A stretch of DNA of 64,000 nt. It comes from Emticicia agri. Lineage in GTDB: Bacteria; Bacteroidota; Bacteroidia; Cytophagales; Spirosomataceae. The stretch is from contig CAMAQF010000005.1 in NCBI GenBank assembly GCA_945860265.1, positions 1 to 64,000 of the forward strand, read 5' to 3'. Positions 56,968 through 64,000 of this stretch are shown one piece after another. The notes under the pieces are model-generated. The model did no database searches. It worked only from the letters and a program-made list of their open reading frames with translations, and was not told the origin of the DNA. Each line of letters starts with the position of its first letter. Position 1 is the stretch's first letter. The position numbers and the translations under genes are program-made.

Positions 56968-57774
56968 ATGAAAAAAGAATTTTTCCAACACATCTTCGAC
57001 AAACATCAACAAGCTGAGCCAGTTCCTCCAACCAAAGAGATTGCAACATGGGCTTTACGCATTATTCGATTGTTATTTCCTGAGCAAACCAAGGAATATT
57101 TTCGTTCGGAAGAAGAAATTGAGATTCAGTTTAAAAACCTCGGATTGGATTTAAGAAACATTCTAATTTCAACTTATCAATGCAAAAATTGTAACCCCGA
57201 AAACGAAGCAAACGAATTTATCGAACAAATACCTGAAGTTTACCGTACATTAAAGACTGATATTAAAGCGATTATTGAAGGCGACCCGGCAGCCAAAAGT
57301 GAATTTGAGGTTGTGAGAGCATATCCTGGGTTCTTTGCAATAATGTTTTACAGAATCGCTCACGAATTGCACAAATTGGATATTCCATTACTACCAAGAA
57401 TATTGACGGAATATGCACATTCGAAAACTGGAATCGATATTCATCCGGCCGCTCAAATCGATGAATATTTCTTTATTGACCACGGCACAGGAATTGTAAT
57501 TGGTGAAAGTTGTATTATCGGTAAACACGTAAAACTTTATCAAGGTGTTACACTCGGTGCATTAAGTGTCGAGAAAAGTTTGGCAAATACCAAACGTCAT
57601 CCAACCGTAGAAAATAACGTCGTTATATACTCAGGAGCCACTATTTTGGGAGGAAATACCGTGATTGGCGAACATTCAATCATCGGCGGAAACGTCTGGC
57701 TCACGAAATCAGTACCTTCATACTCAACGGTTTATCACAAACCTGAAATTAAGGTTGTGGAACGTGTAATGTAA
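56968..57774 (+). CDS. Serine O-acetyltransferase
   Basis: 268 aa from ATG 56968 (MKKEFFQHIFDKHQ). Makes O-acetylserine for cysteine synthesis. The C-terminal half forms the left-handed beta-helix of hexapeptide repeats: GIDIHPAAQIDEYFFIDHGTGIVIGES, then KLYQGVTLGALSVEK, and GGNTVIGEHSIIGGNVW. His in DHGTG is the catalytic base region. The longer reading to 56845 adds an unlikely extension. Paired with cysM 105 bp downstream. Confidence 0.95.
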   Translation: MKKEFFQHIFDKHQQAEPVPPTKEIATWALRIIRLLFPEQTKEYFRSEEEIEIQFKNLGLDLRNILISTYQCKNCNPENEANEFIEQIPEVYRTLKTDIKAIIEGDPAAKSEFEVVRAYPGFFAIMFYRIAHELHKLDIPLLPRILTEYAHSKTGIDIHPAAQIDEYFFIDHGTGIVIGESCIIGKHVKLYQGVTLGALSVEKSLANTKRHPTVENNVVIYSGATILGGNTVIGEHSIIGGNVWLTKSVPSYSTVYHKPEIKVVERVM

Positions 57775-57780
57775 AAAGTT

Positions 57781-57878
57781 AACAGTCAACAGTTTACAGT
57801 CAACAGTTTACACCCGACAGTTCACTATTATTGAGATTTTACATTATCAATTATTCATTTTACATTCTCCATTAAAAA
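57781..57878. repeat. Intergenic region made of 14 consecutive heptamers
   Basis: From 6 bp past the acetyltransferase stop to 1 bp before cysM, the text divides exactly into 7-base units: AACAGTC, AACAGTT, TACAGTC, AACAGTT, TACACCC, GACAGTT, CACTATT, ATTGAGA, TTTTACA, TTATCAA, TTATTCA, TTTTACA, TTCTCCA, TTAAAAA. The first six are AACAGTT-like and the last six TTTTACA-like. Confidence 0.8.
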
Positions 57879-57879
57879 A

Positions 57880-58752
57880 ATGGCATCAATCATAGACCTT
57901 GTAGGAAATACTCCACTCGTTGAATTGACTAAACTCAATCCAAATCCAAACGTAAAGATTTACGGCAAACTCGAAGGCAATAATCCCGCGGGAAGTGTAA
58001 AAGACCGCCCTGCTTTGAATATGATTAGGAGTGCAGTTGAGCGTGGCGATATTAAACCTGGCATGAAACTTATCGAAGCAACAAGCGGAAATACCGGCAT
58101 TGCATTAGCGATGATTGCCCGAATATTTAATTTAGAGATTGAACTCGTGATGCCCTCAAACTCAACTCGTGAGCGAACGCTGACGATGGAAGCCTTCGGT
58201 GCAAAGGTGATTTTGCTTGAAAATATTGAAAAATGTAGAGATTATGCCGAAGAACAAGCAAAAACAGATGAGTACTTTATGCTCGACCAATTTGCGAATC
58301 CTGACAATTATTTAGCTCATTACAAAACCACTGGCCCAGAAATATGGAGAGACACGAACCAAAAAGTAACGCATTTTGTGAGTTCGATGGGAACAACTGG
58401 TACAATCATGGGAACTTCGATGTTTTTGAAAGAAGTGAATCCCGATATTCAGATTGTGGGCTGTCAGCCAACTGAAGGTTCGTCAATTCCGGGCATTAGA
58501 CGTTGGCCTGCAGCATATTTACCCAAAATATTTGATGCAAACAGAGTAGATAGAATAATGGATATTGACCAAAATGAAGCTACCGAAATGGCTCAAAAAT
58601 TGGCCAAAACCGAAGGAATTTTTGCAGGAATGAGTTCAGGCGGAGGGGCCTCGGCAGCAATCAGATTAGCTCAAGAATTAGAATCTGGCGTAATTGTCTT
58701 CATCTGCTGCGATCGTGGCGATAGATATTTATCGAGTAATTTGTTTGGGTGA
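57880..58752 (+). CDS. cysM: Cysteine synthase B (O-acetylserine sulfhydrylase)
   Basis: 290 aa. PLP enzyme making cysteine from O-acetylserine. The PLP lysine is K41 in NPAGSVKDRPALNM. SGNTGIALAMIA is the substrate loop, SSMGTTGTIMGTS binds phosphate, and EGIFAGMSSGGG follows. The length and RRWPAAYLPKIFD segment fit CysM better than CysK. With the upstream acetyltransferase it forms the cysteine pathway. Confidence 0.96.
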   Translation: MASIIDLVGNTPLVELTKLNPNPNVKIYGKLEGNNPAGSVKDRPALNMIRSAVERGDIKPGMKLIEATSGNTGIALAMIARIFNLEIELVMPSNSTRERTLTMEAFGAKVILLENIEKCRDYAEEQAKTDEYFMLDQFANPDNYLAHYKTTGPEIWRDTNQKVTHFVSSMGTTGTIMGTSMFLKEVNPDIQIVGCQPTEGSSIPGIRRWPAAYLPKIFDANRVDRIMDIDQNEATEMAQKLAKTEGIFAGMSSGGGASAAIRLAQELESGVIVFICCDRGDRYLSSNLFG

Positions 58753-58884
58753 TATGGAGAATAAAGATTTAATTTTCAAGACATAAGGTTCTAAATGTTT
58801 AGTAATTTTACATCATAATTTAAGATTTTGAAGACAAAACTTATATTCTGGTGCAATTTAGAGTTAAAAAAAAAATTGATCAAA

Positions 58885-59397
58885 ATGATATTTAAAGCTA
58901 CAATTCCTGACATTCCTGCACTAAATATATTAATTAATTCTGCTTACCGAGGAGAAACTTCAAAAAAAGGTTGGACCACTGAAGAACATTTACTCGGTGG
59001 AATCCGAACTGACGAAGAAAATCTTACCGAACTTCTTTTAAAAGAAAATGTAACTATTTTAAAATACACTGAACAAAATAAAATCATTGGTTCGGTTTAT
59101 CTCGAAGAACAAGATAAAAAGTTGTATCTCGGTATGCTTACTGTTTCGCCCGAACTACAAGGTAGTGGTGTTGGCAAGAAATTAATGCAAGCTGCAGATA
59201 ATTTTGCCCGAAATGCTCAGCTTAAAACAATTTCAATGACAGTGATTTCGGTAAGAAAAGAATTGATAGCATTTTACGAAAGAAGAGGTTATAAAAACAC
59301 AGGTGAAACAAAGCCTTTCCCGATGACAGAGCCAAAGTTTGGTTTACCCAAACAACATTTAGAATTTATTGTAATGGAGAAAGAAATATCCCAATAA
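58885..59397 (+). CDS. GNAT-family N-acetyltransferase
   Basis: 170 aa from ATG 58885 (MIFKATIPDIPAL); the longer reading to 58828 lacks similarity. Acetyl-CoA binding loop LQGSGVGKKLMQAADNFA (Q/RxxGxG/A), then ISMTVISVRKELIAFYERRGYKNTGE. The acceptor is unknown. Possibly part of the cys operon. Confidence 0.92.
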   Translation: MIFKATIPDIPALNILINSAYRGETSKKGWTTEEHLLGGIRTDEENLTELLLKENVTILKYTEQNKIIGSVYLEEQDKKLYLGMLTVSPELQGSGVGKKLMQAADNFARNAQLKTISMTVISVRKELIAFYERRGYKNTGETKPFPMTEPKFGLPKQHLEFIVMEKEISQ

Positions 59398-59633
59398 TTC
59401 CCCTAATTTCTATTTTAATGAGCCAATTACGGTTTTTTGGGCTCGTTCAAACACATTATAAAATCATTTCAAATTCACCTACCTTGGAAGGAATCAATAT
59501 TTTTTGTCTAAAAACTTATGTTATTTAGCTCTTTACTATTGTTTTTCAAAGAATATTGTACAAATTGTCAGTTTTTTTCGTATATTTACATACTTTTTTG
59601 GAAGCACCTCCCACTAATCAATATATTTTAGAT

Positions 59634-60446
59634 ATGCGTAAACTTCGTATTCTGTACGTAGCAAGTGAGATAAATCCCTTCCTGCAAGTTTCAGAAGTAG
59701 CTGATTTTCTTCGTAAACTTCCGCAAGCCATGCAAGAGAAAGGCATGGAGATCAGAATTTTAGTTCCTCGTTTTGGATCAATCAATGAGCGAAAAAATCG
59801 ACTTCATGAAGTTGTACGACTATCAGGCATCAATATTACCGTTGGAGATGAGGAAAAACCTTTGATTATCAAGGTTGCTTCAATTCCTACTGCAAAATTA
59901 CAGGTTTATTTTTTAGACAACGAAGACTATTTTAACAGAAAATACGTTTTCCTAGATAAAGAAGGAAGTTTTTATGACGACAATGACGAAAGAACAATTT
60001 TCTTTTGCAAAGGAGTTCTAGAAACAGTAAAAAAATTAGGTTGGGCACCGGATATTGTACATTGCACCGATTGGATGACAGCATTGATTCCGTTGTATTT
60101 AAAAACAACTTACAAAAACGACCCTGTTTTTAAAGATACAAAATCAGTATTCACCGTCTATAACAACACTTTTGAGCATAAATTCGATGAAAGCATCATC
60201 GAAAAAGCCAAATCAATGGATGTTTCTGATGAAAATTTAGCCAATTTACGCTCGGCTGACTTTGAAGGATTTATTAAGATAGGTTGTCAATATGCTGATG
60301 CAATTGTTAGAGCCAACGAGGAAACGAATGAAAAATTAAGTAAACTTTTGAATGAAATTGCAGCAAACACAATCGAAGCAAGTATCGAAGATGACAACGT
60401 TACGGAAACGTATTTTAACCTTTACACAGATCTTGTTCCTGAATAA
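59634..60446 (+). CDS. Glycogen/starch synthase N-terminal-domain protein (single Rossmann domain)
   Basis: 270 aa from ATG 59634 (MRKLRILYVASEINPF). Matches the N-terminal half of GT5 glycogen synthases: ILYVASEINPFLQVSEVADF, LVPRFGSINERKNR, PDIVHCTDWMTALIPLYLKT. The C-terminal ADP-glucose-binding half is absent although the frame ends naturally, so it is not a simple truncation by a nearby stop. The activity is unclear; it may be regulatory or accessory. Followed by DUF4270 and glmS, an order I recall from other Bacteroidota. Confidence 0.88.
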   Translation: MRKLRILYVASEINPFLQVSEVADFLRKLPQAMQEKGMEIRILVPRFGSINERKNRLHEVVRLSGINITVGDEEKPLIIKVASIPTAKLQVYFLDNEDYFNRKYVFLDKEGSFYDDNDERTIFFCKGVLETVKKLGWAPDIVHCTDWMTALIPLYLKTTYKNDPVFKDTKSVFTVYNNTFEHKFDESIIEKAKSMDVSDENLANLRSADFEGFIKIGCQYADAIVRANEETNEKLSKLLNEIAANTIEASIEDDNVTETYFNLYTDLVPE

Positions 60447-60483
60447 TATTTGGAAATATGTGAAGTTTTTACATCCTATATCA

Positions 60484-61818
60484 ATGCGGAATTTAGCGGT
60501 AATGCTACTTTCCGCATTATTTTTCTCATGTCAAGACCCCATTGGTATAGTTATTGATACACCCAGCACTGGTGGACAAATTACCACTGTTTTTACGGAT
60601 ACTTTGAAAGTAGCTACGTCAACGATTTTGTTTGATTCTACTTTTACCTCAGGTCAAGCTGATGCAGTTGTTGGACGCTACAAAGACCCAATTTTTGGTG
60701 AAGTTTCTGCTAAAACATTTGCTCAAATTACCCTTCCATTACTCAGTTCTGATGCTTTTACAGCATTGAAATTTCCTAAGGCAGACTCTGGATTAACTGT
60801 TTATGATTCTGTTTATGTATATATTACACATAATGGTTTTACTTATGGAGACACAACAAAAAGCTATAACTTGTCATTACACCGCCTGACTCAAGATTTT
60901 GTAAGTACTAAAAGATATACAAAAGATGATGTTTTGGGTTATAATTCTACGACCATGGCAAGTGGATCTTTTAAGTACGCCGATATCAAACGTGCCAACT
61001 CAACAGCACAGGATAGTCTTTTGAAATTCAAATTACCTAATACAATAGGTAAAGAATTATATGATTTGGTAAATACAGATACAGGAACTACAATCGAAAA
61101 ATTTACAGCTGCTGTAAAAGGACTGGCTTTCGTATCAAATTCTACTAGCGAAAATGCTTATGGATTAGCAATTTCAGGTAGCTATATTCAATTGTATTAT
61201 CACACTACCAATTCTACTGATAGAAAAAGTATTCCTTTGACTTTTTATTCTCAACGTTTTAGTCAAATTATTGGAAATAGAAATGGGACTGTTTTACAGA
61301 ATTTAAAAACACTACAATCCATTTCGTCGAGTGCTACAAACAATCGTACTTACTTGCAGACAGGTATTGGCGTCTCACCAAAATTAACATTCCCTAATTT
61401 GACGTCTTTGCAGAAAAACGGAAATATTACTATAAATAAAGCTGAATTAATTTTTGAACCAGATTTAGACCAAATTTCAGGTAATTATAGGGTACCATCA
61501 CAGGTAGCCTTAGTGCAACTCGAATCAACTAATCGTATCAAAAAAGCTAATGGCAGTTTAATTGATTTTGTTGCATTAGATGGACTTTCGGGTACACAAT
61601 ATGTAGCATCTTATAATTCGACATCCAATAATTATACTTTTAATTTTACCTCTTTCTTGCAGGATTTGGTTTCAAAAAAGAAGACAACTAATGGCATTGC
61701 CTTAGTCCCAAGTTTATTAAATACGACCAACGCTACCATTTCTGTTTATAACAGTAATGTAGCAAGAATGGTAATTAAGAATGTAAAACTCAATATTTAT
61801 TATTCTACGAAGAAATAA
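60484..61818 (+). CDS. DUF4270 outer-membrane lipoprotein
   Basis: 444 aa from ATG 60484; the first residues MRNLAVMLLSALFFSC are a lipoprotein signal with Cys 16. A GTG at 60460 is an alternative start and the longer 60352 reading overlaps the preceding gene. The DUF4270 domain shows TDTLKVATSTILFDSTFTS, ADAVVGRYKDPIFGEVSAKTFAQITLP and the terminal VARMVIKNVKLNIYY. Function unknown; found near cell-surface polysaccharide genes in this phylum. Confidence 0.92.
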   Translation: MRNLAVMLLSALFFSCQDPIGIVIDTPSTGGQITTVFTDTLKVATSTILFDSTFTSGQADAVVGRYKDPIFGEVSAKTFAQITLPLLSSDAFTALKFPKADSGLTVYDSVYVYITHNGFTYGDTTKSYNLSLHRLTQDFVSTKRYTKDDVLGYNSTTMASGSFKYADIKRANSTAQDSLLKFKLPNTIGKELYDLVNTDTGTTIEKFTAAVKGLAFVSNSTSENAYGLAISGSYIQLYYHTTNSTDRKSIPLTFYSQRFSQIIGNRNGTVLQNLKTLQSISSSATNNRTYLQTGIGVSPKLTFPNLTSLQKNGNITINKAELIFEPDLDQISGNYRVPSQVALVQLESTNRIKKANGSLIDFVALDGLSGTQYVASYNSTSNNYTFNFTSFLQDLVSKKKTTNGIALVPSLLNTTNATISVYNSNVARMVIKNVKLNIYYSTKK

Positions 61819-61833
61819 TAATCAGTATTTAAG

Positions 61834-61869
61834 AAAATCCCAGTTTGAAGTTTTCAAACGGGGATTTTT
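61834..61869 (+). terminator. Terminator after DUF4270
   Basis: AAAATCCC-a-GTTTGAA (61834-61849) pairs with TTCAAAC-g-GGGATTTT (61853-61868); T run follows. One unpaired position in the stem. Confidence 0.88.
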
Positions 61870-62207
61870 GTTTTTCTGTAACAATAAACGACCATTTAAT
61901 TTTTAATTAAAAACAGGTCAATTCTTTATGCTTATTCTATGTTTTATAAAAAAATAAATTTTCATTGCTGAGTGTTTTTTAAATATTTATAAAATATATA
62001 CAGCTTCTTTGAATTATTTTTTAAAGCCTTGTTTAAATAAAATATTGTCGATATGAACTTCTTTTTATGCTATATTTTTTATCTACATTTTAATTAGTAT
62101 CTCACAAATAGCACTTTATGTTATTTTTCTTAGATATAGTATTACTTTTTCTTTAAATATTGCAATTATAATTTTTTAATTAAAAACAATCAATAATCAA
62201 ACTAGAT
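61870..62207. other. AT-rich leader before glmS
   Basis: No gene. Unusually AT-rich. No promoter box or riboswitch could be assigned; a glmS ribozyme-type element was looked for by eye and not seen. Confidence 0.4.
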
Positions 62208-64000
62208 ATGTGTGGAATTGTAGCTTATGTGGGCAGTCGTGAAGCAGCCCCACTTATTATTAAAGGACTAAAAAGATTAGAATATCGTGGGTATGACAGT
62301 GCTGGCATTGCTCTTTTGAATGGTGATGGACTAAAAATTTATAAAAAGAAAGGTAAGGTTTCGGAACTCGAAAATGAGATAAAAGATAAAACATTACTCG
62401 CCACAATAGGAATCGGCCATACTCGTTGGGCTACTCATGGCGAACCTAATGATGTAAATGCTCATCCGCATTATTCAAATAGTGGGCGTTTTGCTATTAT
62501 TCATAATGGTATCATCGAAAACTATGGTTCTATCAAGCAAAGTTTGATAAATAAAGGATACACTTTTCAGAGCCAAACTGACACTGAAGTTTTGGTAAAC
62601 TTTGTGGAAGATATTCAGAAAAACAAAAATTGTTCGCTCGAAGAAGCGGTAAGAATTGCCCTTCATGAAGTAGTTGGTGCGTATGCCATCGTGATTATGG
62701 ATGCCGAAAATCCCACGCAACTAATTGCTGCACGAAAAGGCAGTCCGTTGGTAATTGGTGTGGGCGAAGATGAATATTTCTTTGCATCTGATGCTACTCC
62801 GATTATCGAATATACAAAAGAAGTAATTTATCTGGATGATTACGAAATTGGAATCGTGAAAGATAATGAATTGACTGTCAAGAACTTATCGAACGAAGAA
62901 ATCGACCCGTATATTCAGACTGTTGAGTTAGAACTCGAAGCGATTGAAAAAGGTGGCTATGAGCATTTTATGCTAAAAGAGATTTTTGAACAACCTCGTT
63001 CGATTGCCGATTCAATGCGTGGACGTATCAATCCAGAAGATGCAACTTTACTTTTGGGTGGATTGGGCAGCTATCTAGATAAAATCGCTAAAACTAAACG
63101 TATTGTAATTGTGGCTTGTGGAACTTCGTGGCACGCTGGTTTAGTGGGGGAATATTTATTAGAAGAATTGGCACGAATCAATGTAGAAGTTGAATATGCT
63201 TCTGAATTTAGATATAGAAACCCAATTATCAAAGAGGGTGACATCGTGATTGCGATTTCACAATCGGGTGAAACTGCCGATACAATGGCGGCTTTAGAAC
63301 TGGCAAAATCGAAAGGTGCGATTATTTTAGGGGTTTGCAATGTGGTTGGTTCGTCAATTGCACGTATCACTCATGCGGGAGTTTACACGCACGCTGGCCC
63401 AGAAATTGGTGTGGCAAGCACAAAGGCTTTTACGGCACAAGTAACGGTTTTGAGTTTGATTGCAATTGCAGTTGCTCAGAAAAAAGGCATCATCAGCAAT
63501 GAACTTTACCGTGAATTAATCTTTGGTTTAGATGCGATTCCTGCGAAAGTTGAGAAGATTTTGAAAAGTGCCGATAAAATAAAAGATATTGCCAAACTCT
63601 TTACATTTGCCTCAAACTTTATATTTTTAGGCCGTGGTTTAAACTTTCCTGTTGCCTTGGAAGGTGCTTTGAAACTAAAAGAAATTTCGTACATCCATGC
63701 CGAAGGCTACCCAGCGGCAGAAATGAAACACGGCCCAATTGCCTTGATTGACGAAGATATGCCTGTTGTATTTATTGCCATCAAAGATAGTTCTTATGAA
63801 AAAATTGTATCGAATATTCAAGAAGTGAAGGCTCGTAAAGGTCGAGTGATTGCGATTGTAACGGAAGGAGATACGCAAATTCCGAGCATGGTTGATTTTA
63901 CGATGGAGGTTCCTAAAACCAACGAGTTATTTTCTCCGCTATTGACTTCAATTCCTTTACAATTGATTTCATATTATATTGCCGTAATGCGTGGTAGAAA
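62208..64000 (+). CDS. glmS: Glutamine--fructose-6-phosphate transaminase, 3' end outside window
   Basis: 597 codons to the edge, no stop. Makes glucosamine-6-phosphate for peptidoglycan. It starts MCGIVAYVGSREAAPLIIKGL with C2 as the N-terminal nucleophile; the glutaminase domain has GHTRWATHG and HNGIIEN. Two SIS domains follow (VACGTSWHAG, ISQSGETADTMAAL, GRGLNFPVALEGALKLKEISYIHAEGYPAAEMKHGP). Nearly complete, with only about 15 residues likely missing. No obvious defects. Confidence 0.97.
   Translation, partial: MCGIVAYVGSREAAPLIIKGLKRLEYRGYDSAGIALLNGDGLKIYKKKGKVSELENEIKDKTLLATIGIGHTRWATHGEPNDVNAHPHYSNSGRFAIIHNGIIENYGSIKQSLINKGYTFQSQTDTEVLVNFVEDIQKNKNCSLEEAVRIALHEVVGAYAIVIMDAENPTQLIAARKGSPLVIGVGEDEYFFASDATPIIEYTKEVIYLDDYEIGIVKDNELTVKNLSNEEIDPYIQTVELELEAIEKGGYEHFMLKEIFEQPRSIADSMRGRINPEDATLLLGGLGSYLDKIAKTKRIVIVACGTSWHAGLVGEYLLEELARINVEVEYASEFRYRNPIIKEGDIVIAISQSGETADTMAALELAKSKGAIILGVCNVVGSSIARITHAGVYTHAGPEIGVASTKAFTAQVTVLSLIAIAVAQKKGIISNELYRELIFGLDAIPAKVEKILKSADKIKDIAKLFTFASNFIFLGRGLNFPVALEGALKLKEISYIHAEGYPAAEMKHGPIALIDEDMPVVFIAIKDSSYEKIVSNIQEVKARKGRVIAIVTEGDTQIPSMVDFTMEVPKTNELFSPLLTSIPLQLISYYIAVMRGR

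Noticed and set aside
57781..57878. Heptamer arrays as a CRISPR
   Set aside because: Units are 7 bp and continuous, with no spacers of 25 bp or more and no cas genes.
61870..62207. glmS ribozyme or riboswitch upstream of glmS
   Set aside because: The region is almost pure A/T and no ribozyme core motif was seen by eye.

Overview
The window is AT-rich and comes from a member of the Bacteroidota, most likely the Cytophagales. Seen directly: a SusC/SusD pair with its own ECF sigma factor and FecR anti-sigma factor, a type IX secretion C-terminal domain, the gliding lipoprotein GldD, several TonB-dependent receptors, DUF4270, DUF4783 and DUF1684 proteins, and promoter-like TAnnTTTG boxes. The genus cannot be fixed from this sequence alone; Emticicia or Flectobacillus-like bacteria are a guess.

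Layout. 1-8039 (minus strand): a polysaccharide-utilisation operon reading ECF sigma, FecR, SusC, SusD, then an agarase-like glycoside hydrolase that runs off the left edge. A secreted sulfatase and a carboxylesterase follow on the plus strand (8594-11980), which suggests a sulfated or esterified glycan as target. 12068-16585: a zinc alcohol dehydrogenase and birA, divergent from rsfS and ftsH. 16921-25945: mixed conserved genes, including a coiled-coil membrane protein, an unrecognised protein with kinase-like motifs, DUF423, a cold-shock protein, DUF3472, yggS, an aldo/keto reductase, DUF2490 and DUF1684. 26065-30488: a ModE-like regulator, a TSUP permease and a TonB receptor, with an inverted repeat resembling a ModE box between the last two. 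30701-39676: a DPP IV-type peptidase, an acyl-CoA synthetase, an alpha/beta hydrolase, a broken peptidase T, a MazG-like hydrolase, a collagen-repeat lipoprotein and a TPR protein. 39766-46475: a large T9SS-exported BNR-repeat protein, YcxB, DUF4783, a phosphoribosyltransferase, gldD and a Rieske protein. 46718-46984: two tandem tRNA-Glu genes. 47249-56739: an M14 peptidase, two TIM-barrel sugar isomerase-like proteins, an outer-membrane beta-barrel receptor and a DUF1593 protein. 56968-64000: the cysteine pathway (serine acetyltransferase, cysM), a GNAT enzyme, a glycogen-synthase N-terminal-domain protein, DUF4270 and the start of glmS.

Three things stand out. First, gene decay: SusC and peptidase T each carry one in-frame stop, peptidase T has also lost a metal-ligand Asp, one TonB receptor has two compensating frameshifts, and four further gene relics lie in apparent intergenic DNA (nitroreductase, Rrf2 regulator, TonB receptor C-terminus, one unidentified). 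The second tRNA-Glu copy also looks degraded. Second, several intergenic regions are built from tandem 7-bp units whose sequence differs between loci while the period stays 7; one gap is exactly 14 heptamers. Third, at least three families of short palindromic repeats lie between genes. I found no CRISPR array, prophage, transposase or recognisable defence system.
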